A stretch of 52,676 bases of DNA from Lachnospiraceae bacterium (GCA_910575835.1 CAJTGB010000036.1:1-52676), one strand, 5' to 3'. Counted from the first letter of the stretch, positions 22,647-31,630 are shown. Numbers and translations are program-made. The notes: generated by a model from the sequence alone, not told the origin.

Positions 22647-23558
22647 ATGAGTAAAGTTACATTAGTGATCATGGCGGCTGGGATCGGGAGCAGATTCGGA
22701 GGCGGGATCAAGCAGTTAGAGCCGGTAGGGCCAAGCGGTGAGATCATCATGGATTATTCCATCTATGACGCCATGGAAGCAGGATTTAACAAGGTGGTAT
22801 TTGTAATCCGCAAGGATCTTGAGAAGGATTTCAAAGAGGTGATCGGTAACCGGATCGAGAAGGTCGTAGACGTGGACTATGCATTTCAGGAATTGGAAGA
22901 TATCCCTGAGCGATATCGCGGTAAGTTAGAAGGCAGGACGAAACCGTGGGGGACAGGCCAGGCGATTCTCTGCTGCAAGGAGATCGTGGACGGGCCGTTC
23001 CTGGTGATCAATGCGGATGATTATTATGGAAAAGAAGCATATCGGGAAGCGTATCAGGAGCTTATCAAGGCGCATACGGGCACGGAGATCAGCATGGTCG
23101 GATTCCGATTGAAGAATACGCTTAGCAAGAATGGAACCGTGACCAGAGGAGTGTGCAGGATAGATGAGAATTCCATGCTTGAGGAGATCGAAGAGACCTA
23201 TGAGATTCAGGAACGGGACGGATATGCGGCGGCGCAGACGAACGGAGAAGAGATAAGGCTTGATCTCGATTCTCCGGTCTCCATGAATATGTGGGGGCTG
23301 CTGCCGGAATTCTTCGGGATATTGGAGACGGGCTTTGCCGATTTCCTGGATAAGATCGGGAAAGATGATGTCAAAGCAGAATACCTTCTTCCCAAGATCA
23401 TCGGGCAGCTCCTTACGGAGAATAAGGTGCGGGTGAAGGTGTTAGAGTCCCGGGATCAGTGGTTTGGCGTTACTTATAAGGAAGATAAAGACACGGTGGT
23501 GCAGGCGGTCAGAGAGTTGATCGCGAAGGGAGTGTACCCGGAGAGATTGTTTTCTTAA
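22647..23558 (+). CDS. sugar-phosphate nucleotidyltransferase-like protein
   Basis: Member of the NTP_transferase superfamily, 303 residues. The signature loop AAGIGSRFGGGIKQLEPVGP is at the N-terminus, and the metal-binding acidic motif is in FLVINADDYYG (about 110-120). The products of such enzymes are NDP-sugars or CDP-alcohols. The exact substrate is not evident; the variant GSRFGGG...GPSGE signature differs from GalU and RmlA. I chose ATG 22647 (GGAG at 22634-22637); the frame is open to 22572. It is first in the surface-polymer region and is followed by a terminator, so it is probably monocistronic. Confidence 0.8.
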   Translation: MSKVTLVIMAAGIGSRFGGGIKQLEPVGPSGEIIMDYSIYDAMEAGFNKVVFVIRKDLEKDFKEVIGNRIEKVVDVDYAFQELEDIPERYRGKLEGRTKPWGTGQAILCCKEIVDGPFLVINADDYYGKEAYREAYQELIKAHTGTEISMVGFRLKNTLSKNGTVTRGVCRIDENSMLEEIEETYEIQERDGYAAAQTNGEEIRLDLDSPVSMNMWGLLPEFFGILETGFADFLDKIGKDDVKAEYLLPKIIGQLLTENKVRVKVLESRDQWFGVTYKEDKDTVVQAVRELIAKGVYPERLFS

Positions 23559-23574
23559 TAGAATGAGTTGACAG

Positions 23575-23600
23575 GCGGAGTATTTTTCTCCGCTTTTTTT
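23575..23600 (+). terminator. Rho-independent terminator after the nucleotidyltransferase
   Basis: GCGGAG (23575-23580), loop, CTCCGC (23588-23593), then a run of T. Confidence 0.85.
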
Positions 23601-23649
23601 ATCTTCATAAATACTTCATAAACTTTTAAGAAAATCATATATTTTATAA

Positions 23650-23678
23650 TTGCAAACTGTGAAACCTTCTTATATAAT
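23650..23678 (+). promoter_or_regulatory. promoter of the LTA-synthase-like gene
   Basis: TTGCAA (23650-23655), 17-bp spacer, TATAAT (23673-23678), 46 bp before the ATG at 23724. Confidence 0.7.
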
Positions 23679-23723
23679 AAAAAATGTCGAAAAATGCAGA
23701 AGATTAGGAGAATACGTTGAATC

Positions 23724-25553
23724 ATGGGAAGATTTGTATATTTTCTGAAAAAAATATTGTTTGTAATAGGAACGGTGTTATCTGTAATCCTTATGGTAGC
23801 GGCAGTTGTGATCTGTACCAGTATCCGGTGGATGTTTGATACCTGGAGTAATCTGACGATGGATGAGTTGGTGTACCATCTGACAGCGCCCTTGGAGGGA
23901 ACTAACGGGGAGATGATCGCGGAATATTTAAGCGTGTGCGTTGCACCGGCTATTTTGATCATGCTGTTGGCGGTTATCCTGTTTGTCGCATGGCATAATA
24001 AGAGAAGAAGATATTTTGTGCTGATGGGCGGCGGGGTGGCTGTATCGCTGACTGTATCGGCAGTATCCGTCCACGGGGCGTGGGATAAGCTGGACGTGGG
24101 GAACTATGTGGCGGATCAGGGTACATATTCTACGTTTATTGATGATAACTATGTGGATCCGGCGGATGTGGCGCTTAAGTTCCCGGAGCAGAAGAGGAAT
24201 CTGATCTATATTTTCCTTGAATCTATGGAGACGACCTATACGGACAAGGAATCCGGAGGGGCATTCGATCAGAATGTTATACCGGAGCTTACAAGGCTTG
24301 CGCAGGAGAATGAAGACTTCTCAGGCACGGATACTGCCATTAACGGCGGTTACGCTATGCCTGGAGCGACCTGGACAATCGCGGCGATGTTTTCCCAGAC
24401 CTCGGGGATTCCTCTTAGCATTTCTATTGAAGATAACAGTATGGATACCCAGGATTCCTTTTTTGCCAGCGCGATCACGCTGGGAGATATCTTGCAGCAG
24501 GCAGGGTATTCGCAGTCTTTGCTGGTGGGTTCGGACGCTACGTTCGGCGGGAGAAGGCTGTATTTCACAGAGCATGGGAATTTTGATATCATAGATTATA
24601 TGTATGCCAGGGATACTCAGAGGATCCCGGAGGATTACCGGGTATGGTGGGGTTACGAGGATCAGAAGTTGTTCGAGTTCGCAAAAGAGCGGGTGACGGA
24701 GCTTGCCGCCGATGCGCAGCCCTTCAACCTGACGATGCTGACGGTCGACACGCATTTTGAGGACGGATATCCATGCCAGATCTGCAGGAATACCTATGGC
24801 GACGATCTATACTCCAACGTAATGGCATGCTCCAGCCGCCAGGTAGACCGATTTATCAAATGGATCCAGCAGCAGGATTTCTATGAGAATACGACCATTG
24901 TACTGGTTGGAGATCATCCGACTATGGATTCGGATTTTTGCGAAGATATCGACGGGGAATATATACGCAGGGTATATACTTCCTATATCAATCCGGCAGC
25001 AGGGGTTGCGACAGATACGAAGAGGAATTATACTACTTTTGATTATTTCCCGACTACGTTGGCGTCCCTGGGGGTTGAGATCGAAGGAGAGAGGCTTGGG
25101 CTTGGAACGAATCTGTTCTCCAGTAAGCAGACTCTTACAGAACGGTTCGGGCTTGATTACCAGAAACGTCAGATCGGAAGAAAGTCTGAATTGATGGAGA
25201 GATTAGCGGATCTGGATGAGAATAAGCGGGAATTGCTGGTGCGTGAAGGAGAATTCGCCGACATAACGGTTGGAGATTATGATATTGTGACGGGGCTTAT
25301 ACCCATAGAGGTACGGAATATCGCCAATATACCGGAAGGAATCGAGAGCGTTCAGATGGCAGTGTGGACGGCGGGCGACCAGAGTGACATGCAGTGGATC
25401 CAGATGGGGATGCAGGAGGATGGCAGCTATATCTCGCAGATCAATGTTCCGAGCTTTGGGTACAAATCAGGTGAATATCGTGTGCATGTGTATGTAGTTG
25501 ACAGAACGGGAGCACAATACTTATTGGGAGCTGTCCAGGCGTTTGTGCGGTAA
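23724..25553 (+). CDS. LTA-synthase/sulfatase-family phosphotransferase with a C-terminal GBS-Bsp-like repeat
   Basis: Membrane-anchored enzyme of the lipoteichoic acid synthase/alkaline-phosphatase superfamily. It probably transfers glycerol-phosphate (or another phospho-alcohol) to a surface polymer outside the membrane. The 609-residue protein has about three membrane segments (8-33, 72-92, 97-115) against five in LtaS. The catalytic domain (about 160-480) shows FLESMETTYTD with the candidate nucleophile Thr, GATWTIAAMFSQTSG, TVDTHFEDG and VGDHPTMDSDF. Residues about 515-609 form one GBS-Bsp-like repeat (VQMAVWTAGDQSDMQWIQM, then GEYRVHVYVVDRTGAQYLLG). The same module occurs in the autolysin and the L,D-transpeptidase of this locus. 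This fusion is unusual for the family. Confidence 0.88.
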   Translation: MGRFVYFLKKILFVIGTVLSVILMVAAVVICTSIRWMFDTWSNLTMDELVYHLTAPLEGTNGEMIAEYLSVCVAPAILIMLLAVILFVAWHNKRRRYFVLMGGGVAVSLTVSAVSVHGAWDKLDVGNYVADQGTYSTFIDDNYVDPADVALKFPEQKRNLIYIFLESMETTYTDKESGGAFDQNVIPELTRLAQENEDFSGTDTAINGGYAMPGATWTIAAMFSQTSGIPLSISIEDNSMDTQDSFFASAITLGDILQQAGYSQSLLVGSDATFGGRRLYFTEHGNFDIIDYMYARDTQRIPEDYRVWWGYEDQKLFEFAKERVTELAADAQPFNLTMLTVDTHFEDGYPCQICRNTYGDDLYSNVMACSSRQVDRFIKWIQQQDFYENTTIVLVGDHPTMDSDFCEDIDGEYIRRVYTSYINPAAGVATDTKRNYTTFDYFPTTLASLGVEIEGERLGLGTNLFSSKQTLTERFGLDYQKRQIGRKSELMERLADLDENKRELLVREGEFADITVGDYDIVTGLIPIEVRNIANIPEGIESVQMAVWTAGDQSDMQWIQMGMQEDGSYISQINVPSFGYKSGEYRVHVYVVDRTGAQYLLGAVQAFVR

Positions 25554-25563
25554 ATGAGAGGAT

Positions 25564-25694
25564 TTCGGGTCACCTTTTTCTCTTAGCAGATATTCGGGAG
25601 TACTGCCCGGTCTGCGCGGGATGGGGTGACCCGAATTGCCGTCTGCTGAAGGATTATGTGTAACGGTTCAGACAAGCCGGCCTGTTACGGTTAC
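25564..25694 (+). other. structured intergenic element between the LTA-synthase-like gene and gtrA
   Basis: TTCGGGTCACC (25564-25574) is the perfect complement of GGTGACCCGAA (25625-25635). The enclosed 50 bases contain further pairing (CGGG with CCCG). AGCAGA (25585-25590) can alternatively pair with TCTGCT downstream. A second hairpin begins GTAACGGTTCAGAC (25660-25673) and closes at GTTAC (25684-25688). There is no T run after the first hairpin. It could be a processing signal, an attenuator or a repeat element. Confidence 0.45.
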
Positions 25695-25734
25695 ATAACT
25701 GTGCAGTTAGAAATGATAGGGAGTGATTATTAAG

Positions 25735-26127
25735 ATGAAGAAACTAATAGAACAGATTATGAAGTTTGGAGTAGTGGGTGTTGTCTGCTTCCTGATCGAT
25801 TATGGTCTGATGATACTGCTGACGGAGAAATTCGGGGTGGAATATCTGATCTCCTCGGGGATCTCTTTCTCTGTATCGGTGATCGTCAACTATATATTGA
25901 GCCTGACGTTCGTGTTTGACACAGGCAAGGGACAGAATAAGATTGCGGAGTTTGTGATCTTCGTGGTTCTGAGCGTTATCGGATTGGGGATCAATCAGGT
26001 GCTGATGTGGATTTGCGTGGAGAAGCTTCATATTTATTATATGATATCTAAGATCGGCGTAACAGGAGTGGTGATGGTTTACAATTTTATCACGAGGAAA
26101 CTGATCTTAGAGAAGAAAGAATCATGA
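25735..26127 (+). CDS. GtrA-family membrane protein (putative lipid-linked sugar flippase)
   Basis: Small four-helix membrane protein of the GtrA/GtcA family, 130 residues, thought to flip polyprenyl-phosphate-linked sugars across the membrane. It begins EQIMKFGVVGVVCFLIDYGL and includes the typical SFSVSVIVNYILSLTFVF motif. AGGGAG at 25718-25723 fixes the ATG at 25735; a GTG at 25723 lies inside that site. GtrA proteins usually work with a DPM1-like glycosyltransferase and a GT-C transferase. Candidates for both are at 39364 and at 37650/35498. Confidence 0.9.
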   Translation: MKKLIEQIMKFGVVGVVCFLIDYGLMILLTEKFGVEYLISSGISFSVSVIVNYILSLTFVFDTGKGQNKIAEFVIFVVLSVIGLGINQVLMWICVEKLHIYYMISKIGVTGVVMVYNFITRKLILEKKES

Positions 26128-26173
26128 ATAATGACGAATTGTTACAAAGTTATTACGAATTTTTGCTAACAAC

Positions 26174-26202
26174 TTGAAATGTCGGTGATTATGATATATA
26201 AT
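26174..26202 (+). promoter_or_regulatory. promoter of the large autolysin gene
   Basis: TTGAAA (26174-26179), 17-bp spacer, TATAAT (26197-26202), followed by a leader of about 60 bases and AAGGAGGA (26253-26260). Confidence 0.75.
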
Positions 26203-26266
26203 ATAGAGGTTAACGTAAGGGTCGTGGGATATTTCCTGACGGCAGGCATAACAAGGAGGAAGTGAC

Positions 26267-29200
26267 ATGATGAAACGAATAAGGGGAAAGATTGCAGGAG
26301 TTCTGACTGCTGTGTTGTTAGGTATGGCGATATTTCCTAACACAGTGTCGGCGACGGGGGATATTCCCGGGGAGACGGTTGCCGAGAACGGTACAGAGAA
26401 TCTTCCTGCAGATCCGGCGGGTACGGATGAAGGCACAGAGCCGGTCGATGAGACGGCAGAGCCGGATGTACAGCAGCCGGAAGGAGAGCCGGATACACAG
26501 AATCCGGATGCACAGGAAGTGCAGAATCCAGAGGAGTCCGGTGAGCCGGCGGCACAGAGCCTGGAAGACGGGACTGAGGGAGAGCCGGAAGCAGAGGCTC
26601 CGGGACTGATCAATTACATAGGAATCGATCTTCCGTATGTTCAGGCGCCGGCAGAGCAGAAGCTTGCGGTATCCTACGGAGACGGTACGGAGAATGTGAC
26701 GGATGCGAAGCTTGTCTGCGCAAGGCCTGACGGCAGCGAGATGGAGTTTGGCCTGACGAACAGGGAAGAGAGTCTCTATCTGTTCGGACGCACATTCGAG
26801 GAGAGCGAAGCCGGAGTGTACAAGCTGTTACGGTTCGTGTATGTACAGGACGGCGCAGAGCAGGTGATCAATCTGCCGGATATCGGAATCGATGCGATGT
26901 TCGGTGTTAATGAATATTATCCGGGATATGAGAATTCGGAGGCGGTCGATATCGCAGAAGAGGCCGGAGTGGCGGCGCCAGCAGAGGAAGCGGCGGCAGA
27001 GCCGGCGGCATTGGCTGCGATGGAGGAAGCCGGGGTTACGCCGGAAGAGGTTGAGGTATCGGTAGTCAGTGTTGATGTGAATGATGTGGGAAGCGCCGAG
27101 ACGGATGTTGAGAAGACTCTCGAGACGGTCGCCGAGGAGGTTGACACTGATCAGAAGGTGTCGAAGAATTCCGGCGTTGGTTTTGCTGATACGGCGGCCG
27201 CTGTACTTTCATCAGTGGCAGATATCGTTCTGCCGGCATCGACGGCTAAGGCCGCGGAGAATAAAGTGGTAGTGCTCGATCCGGGCCACGGCGGATCGGA
27301 CGGCGGAGCAAGCGCTAACGGACTGACAGAGAAGAATCTGACGCTTAAGATCGCTCAGTATTGTAAGGCGGAGCTGGAAGGCTACGGCGGTGTGACCGTC
27401 TATATGACGAGAACCGGTGATAAGGCCGTTGGCCTGACAGAACGTGTCAATATGGCGAAGAGCTGGGGAGCGGATGTATTCGTCAGCTTGCATATTAATT
27501 CGGCTACAGCATCGGCAAAGGGCGTTGAGGTATGGTATCCGAATAAGAATTACAGACCGGATATAAACAAAAAAGGTAAAGAACTGGCAGAGTATATCTT
27601 GAACGAACTGACAGATCTGGGATTAAATAATCGCGGAGTCAAGGACAAGGATTACCAGAGCAGTGACGGAAGCGATCCGGTCAAGTATCCGGACGGATCA
27701 TTGGCAGATCATTATTCTGTGATCAGAGACAGTAAGAGAGCAGGTTTCCCGGGTATCATCGTGGAACATGCGTTTATAACGAATACACAAGACGCTCAGC
27801 TTCTCGCACAGGACAGCAAGCTTAAGCAGATGGGTATTGCCGATGCAACAGGTATTGCTAATTTCTTAGGATTATCCAAGGGTACCAGCGTCAGGGTCAC
27901 GAACCAGAACGATTTCGCCGGAACGGCTGATATCAAGGCGAACGGCCTTGGAAGCAACGGGAAGGTCAAGGTGACGCACCAGTCGACCGGTACGACTAAG
28001 AAATATTCCCTTTCCAGCGGAACCGGTACGATTCAGTTCAAGGTCAGTGATTTTGGCAATGGGCGCGGATCCTATCTGGTAGAGGGACAGAATTCGTCAG
28101 GAAGGGTGCTTCATACGACTTCCTTCAACATGGCAGATACAAGCTGTAATGTATATGTGGATCCGGTCGGCAACGACAGAGAATATAAGATTGTAGCCAA
28201 GTTCAACGGGAAGACTCCTTCCGGGATATCGGCGGTTCAGATACCGGTATGGAGCGAGGAGAACGGACAGGACGATATCGTATGGTATACGGCAAAGGAA
28301 GTGTCAGACGGAAAATGGCAGGTGACGGTCGACGTCAGCAATCACAGGTCTGCCGGTAATTATATCGTACATACATACGCGCTGATGTCAGATGGAAAGA
28401 CGCAGAATTTCCTTGGATCGACATCCTTCAATGTGTCTGCGCCTTCAGTGGAGCCGACGCTTACTGCTGCGACGGATAATTATGATGAGAAGGCGGGAAC
28501 CTTCGATGTCATCATCAAGAATGTCAACTCATCAGCAGGCGTCAGCAAGGTTCAGGTGCCGGTATGGTGTGCCGCTGATCAGAGCGATATCCACTGGTAT
28601 GAGGCGAAGAAGCAGAGCAACGGCGACTATAAGGTGACGGTAGATGCGGCGAACCATGGTTATGCGGCCGGTAATTATTCGATCCATATCTATGTTACAA
28701 GCAGAAACGGTGTCATGACCTTTGCAGGAACGGCTCCGGGTGTGAATGTGAAGGCAGTGGAGCGTGATATGAAGATCACCGCAGAAGACACCAACGGCAA
28801 GGAGACGAAGTATCAGCTTACCGCAGCGAACGCAAGCAGTCTTGGTTCCGTGAAGGCAGTACAGTTCGCGACCTGGAGCGAGGAAGGCGGACAGGATGAT
28901 ATCCGCTGGTATAACGGAAGCAAGGGAGCATCCGGCAAATGGACTGCAACGGCAGATATTAAGAATCATAAGACTGCCGGAAAATATAACGTACATGTAT
29001 ATGTGACCCTGTCAAACGGATCTATGAAGTTCCTGGGATCAACGTCATTCACGGTGTCCAAGCCGACGCTTTCTGTTGTCTCAGGCGGATATGACAAGGG
29101 CAAAGGAACATTCGACGTTACGATCACGAATGTAGCTTCCGTATCGGGAGTGGAGAAGATCCAGATACCGGTATGGTGTGCGAAGAACCAGAGTGATATC

Positions 29201-30511
29201 AAGTGGTACGACGCTCAGAAGCAGAGTAACGGAAGCTATAAGGCAACGGTGAGAATGTCGAATCACGGCTATTCCGTAGGAAAGTATCAGGTTCATACCT
29301 ATATTACAGCAGGCAACGGGGTTATGTCGTTCGGCGGCGCTGCCGCATCTGTTGATGTGACGCTGCCTGAGGTAGATATTACGGCTTCTGATCTGGATGG
29401 CAGCGGAACAAAGTATGCGCTGAGGGCATCCAATACCGATATCTTCGGTGCGATCAGGGGAGTGCAGTTTGCGACCTGGAGTGTGGAGAATGGTCAGGAC
29501 GATCTCAGATGGTACAGCGGAGTTAAGAATACGTCCGGTCAGTGGGCGGCAACGGCTGAAGTGAAGAATCATGGATCTGCCGGAAGATATAACGTGCATG
29601 TCTATGCAACACTTGCGGACGGACGGCTGAGCTTTTTGGGCGCTACGTTCTTCGACGTGCCGAAGGCATCTGTATCAGGAATCAAGGTAGAAGGTTATGA
29701 TACGGCGTCAGGGGCGTTCAAGGTCGTAGTATCCGGCGCTAAGGCTCCGGGAGGAGTTTCCAATGTTCAGGTGCCGGTATGGTGTGCGTCGAATCAGAGT
29801 GATATTAAATGGTATGATGCGAAGAAGCAGAGTGACGGAACCTATGTTGCGAATGTAAGCCCAACGAACCATAAGAACAGTTCGGGTCTCTATAAGATCC
29901 ATGTATATATTACATCAGGCAGCGGTACGTTATCTTTTGTGGGTAATACCTCACAGATGGTAGATGCTGTTAAAACACCGATTATGGGGGCATCTTCGAC
30001 TACGGTAAGCCAGATGGTGGCATATTATAAGCAGAGTAAATTTACCTATCCGAATCTGGCATTGGGCAAAGGCGGCGCAGGTACGCTTGAAGAATTCTGT
30101 AAGATTTTCCTGGAAGAAGCAAATGCAGAAGGCGTGCGCGCTGAGGTTGCTTTCGCGCAGTCCATGAAGGAGACGGGATGGCTGCAGTTTAACGGCAGCA
30201 TTGTGAAGATCGACCAGTTTAACTTCGCAGGACTTGGCGCATTAGACGGCAATGCAACGGGTAACTGTGCAAGCTTTAAGAATGTAAGGGAAGGAATAAG
30301 AGCGCAGATTCAGCATTTGAAAGCGTACGCTTCCACCGATCCGCTTAAGAATACATGTGTGGATCCAAGGTTTGACAAGGTGAAGAGAGGATGCGCGCCG
30401 TATGTAGAGTGGCTCGGACAGAAGGAGAATCCGAACGGCTACGGCTGGGCAACGGATCCGACCTACGGCAGCTCGCTTGCTGGTATGATCAGGAAATTAA
30501 TCACCATGTAA
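26267..30511 (+). CDS. two-headed autolysin: amidase_3, GBS-Bsp-like repeats, glucosaminidase
   Basis: Secreted 1414-residue peptidoglycan hydrolase. A signal peptide (MKRIRGKIAGVLTAVLLGMA, cleavage near SATG) is followed by about 280 residues rich in Glu, Pro, Ala and Gly. Next is an N-acetylmuramoyl-L-alanine amidase_3 domain (about 332-531) with zinc-site motifs VLDPGHGGSDGG, LTEKN, VSLHIN and VEHAF. Then come one divergent and six clear GBS-Bsp-like repeats (about 541-1235) and a glucosaminidase-type domain (about 1240-1414) with the candidate catalytic Glu in SMKETGWLQF. The six repeats alternate: type A has WSEENGQDDIVWY, type B has VPVWCANNQSDIKWY-like cores, giving three AB pairs. It lies beside GtrA and the polymer exporter, which suggests that the repeats bind a wall polymer. 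It could both separate cells and remodel the wall. Confidence 0.92.
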   Translation: MMKRIRGKIAGVLTAVLLGMAIFPNTVSATGDIPGETVAENGTENLPADPAGTDEGTEPVDETAEPDVQQPEGEPDTQNPDAQEVQNPEESGEPAAQSLEDGTEGEPEAEAPGLINYIGIDLPYVQAPAEQKLAVSYGDGTENVTDAKLVCARPDGSEMEFGLTNREESLYLFGRTFEESEAGVYKLLRFVYVQDGAEQVINLPDIGIDAMFGVNEYYPGYENSEAVDIAEEAGVAAPAEEAAAEPAALAAMEEAGVTPEEVEVSVVSVDVNDVGSAETDVEKTLETVAEEVDTDQKVSKNSGVGFADTAAAVLSSVADIVLPASTAKAAENKVVVLDPGHGGSDGGASANGLTEKNLTLKIAQYCKAELEGYGGVTVYMTRTGDKAVGLTERVNMAKSWGADVFVSLHINSATASAKGVEVWYPNKNYRPDINKKGKELAEYILNELTDLGLNNRGVKDKDYQSSDGSDPVKYPDGSLADHYSVIRDSKRAGFPGIIVEHAFITNTQDAQLLAQDSKLKQMGIADATGIANFLGLSKGTSVRVTNQNDFAGTADIKANGLGSNGKVKVTHQSTGTTKKYSLSSGTGTIQFKVSDFGNGRGSYLVEGQNSSGRVLHTTSFNMADTSCNVYVDPVGNDREYKIVAKFNGKTPSGISAVQIPVWSEENGQDDIVWYTAKEVSDGKWQVTVDVSNHRSAGNYIVHTYALMSDGKTQNFLGSTSFNVSAPSVEPTLTAATDNYDEKAGTFDVIIKNVNSSAGVSKVQVPVWCAADQSDIHWYEAKKQSNGDYKVTVDAANHGYAAGNYSIHIYVTSRNGVMTFAGTAPGVNVKAVERDMKITAEDTNGKETKYQLTAANASSLGSVKAVQFATWSEEGGQDDIRWYNGSKGASGKWTATADIKNHKTAGKYNVHVYVTLSNGSMKFLGSTSFTVSKPTLSVVSGGYDKGKGTFDVTITNVASVSGVEKIQIPVWCAKNQSDIKWYDAQKQSNGSYKATVRMSNHGYSVGKYQVHTYITAGNGVMSFGGAAASVDVTLPEVDITASDLDGSGTKYALRASNTDIFGAIRGVQFATWSVENGQDDLRWYSGVKNTSGQWAATAEVKNHGSAGRYNVHVYATLADGRLSFLGATFFDVPKASVSGIKVEGYDTASGAFKVVVSGAKAPGGVSNVQVPVWCASNQSDIKWYDAKKQSDGTYVANVSPTNHKNSSGLYKIHVYITSGSGTLSFVGNTSQMVDAVKTPIMGASSTTVSQMVAYYKQSKFTYPNLALGKGGAGTLEEFCKIFLEEANAEGVRAEVAFAQSMKETGWLQFNGSIVKIDQFNFAGLGALDGNATGNCASFKNVREGIRAQIQHLKAYASTDPLKNTCVDPRFDKVKRGCAPYVEWLGQKENPNGYGWATDPTYGSSLAGMIRKLITM
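28150..29970 (+). repeat. six tandem GBS-Bsp-like coding repeats (three A-B pairs)
   Basis: Units of about 300 bp start near 28150, 28440, 28760, 29060, 29360 and 29665. Type B units share the DNA core GGTATGGTGTGC followed by CAGAGTGATAT or a close variant (near 28560, 29170, 29777). Type A units share a GGNCAGGANGAT-like core. The same type B core recurs in the L,D-transpeptidase gene near 41994. The regular alternation points to duplication of a two-unit block. Confidence 0.85.
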
Positions 30512-30643
30512 AAGTTGCAATCAATAGGAAGAAGTGATATAATAATCGGGAATTGCAGAGAATGTATGCTTAGAAACATAGGTGTAGAACAATGAATAGG
30601 AATATATACACATCTGTAAGTACAGATTATTGAACAGAATCAT

Positions 30644-30689
30644 AAAACGTAAACCGGCAGTATCTACTGATACTGCTAGTTTGCGTTTT
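30644..30689 (+). terminator. terminator after the autolysin gene
   Basis: AAAACG-T-AAAC (30644-30654) pairs with GTTTGCGTTTT, enclosing an inner GCAGTATC-TACT-GATACTGC stem, and ends in TTTT. It is a long two-part hairpin and may work in both directions. Confidence 0.75.
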
Positions 30690-30831
30690 GACAAGCATCA
30701 ATCTATCATTATATTCACCTGGGAGCAATCATGCCGGGATGCAGGCTTGCTCCCGGATGAATGCAATGATTGACGTTATGCCGCCGAACCGCTGGCGGGG
30801 AGGCAACACATTGGAATTAGGAGGAAGAGTT
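30688..30831 (+). promoter_or_regulatory. promoter and structured 5' leader of the polymer-export operon
   Basis: TTGACA (30688-30693), 16-bp spacer, TATATT (30710-30715). Transcription should begin near 30721. The leader would open with a hairpin GGGAGCAA (30721-30728) paired to TTGCTCCC (30747-30754), followed by CCGCC (30781-30785) with GGCGG (30794-30798), then AGGAGGA before a TTG start. A hairpin at the very 5' end of a long polysaccharide operon is suggestive of processive antitermination (LoaP-like) control, but this is inference. Confidence 0.6.
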
Positions 30832-31608
30832 TTGTCCGCATATATACAGAATTTTATAAAGTTTCAGCCATTATTAGGAGAACTTATAGCAAGGGATATT
30901 AAGATCAAGTATCGTCGTTCGGTTCTGGGGGTTTTGTGGACATTGCTGAATCCCCTCTGTATGATGATAGTGCTGTCGGTTGTGTTTTCGAATATCTTCA
31001 AATTCGACATTGAGAATTTTCCGCTCTATATCTTAAGCGGACAGTTGATCTTCAACTTTTTCTCTGATGCGACAACCAGCTCCATGTCATCTATTGTATC
31101 AAGCGCGTCATTGATCAAGAAAGTATACGTTCCCAAGTATCTGTTCGTACTTTCACACATTTTTTCAAGTTTTATCAATCTGATGGCATCTTTTACGGCG
31201 CTTTTACTGGTAATGATGGCCACCAGGACAGAACTTCATTGGATGACGCTGCTTGCGCCGGTTCCGCTGCTTTTGCTGGTGTTCTTCTCGTTGGGAGCCG
31301 GCTTGGTACTTGCGGCTGTGACGGTGAAGTTTCGGGATATCATGCATCTGTATTCGGTATTTATCACGGCTCTCATGTATCTGACGCCGGTGATCTATCC
31401 GATGGCGATGCTGCCGGAATGGCTGACGGGGTTCGTTATGCTCAATCCTATTACCAATATTGTGCTGATGTTCCGCAATGTGATGCTTTATAACACCTTT
31501 TTTGGGTGGAAGTCTTTGCTGGTGGCTGTGATAGAGACGGGAATCATGCTTGCAATCGGATTCTGGGTATTCTATAAGAACCAGGATAATTTTATATTGA
31601 ATCTGTAG
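30832..31608 (+). CDS. polysaccharide/teichoic acid ABC exporter permease (TagG/Wzm-like)
   Basis: Membrane subunit that exports an undecaprenyl-linked surface polymer. The 258-residue protein starts SAYIQNFIKFQPLLGELIARD and has the family's IKYRRSVLGVLWTLLNPL motif and about six membrane segments. I chose TTG 30832 because AGGAGGA lies 6 bases upstream and the family N-terminus begins here; the frame is open from 30688, but those 48 residues are not family-like and run through the leader hairpins. The cognate ATPase follows after 22 bp. Confidence 0.9.
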   Translation: MSAYIQNFIKFQPLLGELIARDIKIKYRRSVLGVLWTLLNPLCMMIVLSVVFSNIFKFDIENFPLYILSGQLIFNFFSDATTSSMSSIVSSASLIKKVYVPKYLFVLSHIFSSFINLMASFTALLLVMMATRTELHWMTLLAPVPLLLLVFFSLGAGLVLAAVTVKFRDIMHLYSVFITALMYLTPVIYPMAMLPEWLTGFVMLNPITNIVLMFRNVMLYNTFFGWKSLLVAVIETGIMLAIGFWVFYKNQDNFILNL

Positions 31609-31630
31609 GAGAATATTTAGGAGAGAATAT

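Noticed and set aside
26122-26613. Minus-strand Ser/Pro-rich open frame over the autolysin 5' end
   Set aside because: It is a reverse-frame artefact of the Glu/Pro/Ala-rich repeat coding region, with no initiation signals.
28150-29970. CRISPR-like array
   Set aside because: The repeated units are about 300 bp of coding sequence with gradual divergence. There are no short identical repeats with unique spacers, and no cas genes.
30688-30831. N-terminal extension of the TagG-like permease
   Set aside because: The 48 residues run through the promoter and leader hairpins and do not look like the family. TTG 30832 has AGGAGGA at proper spacing.
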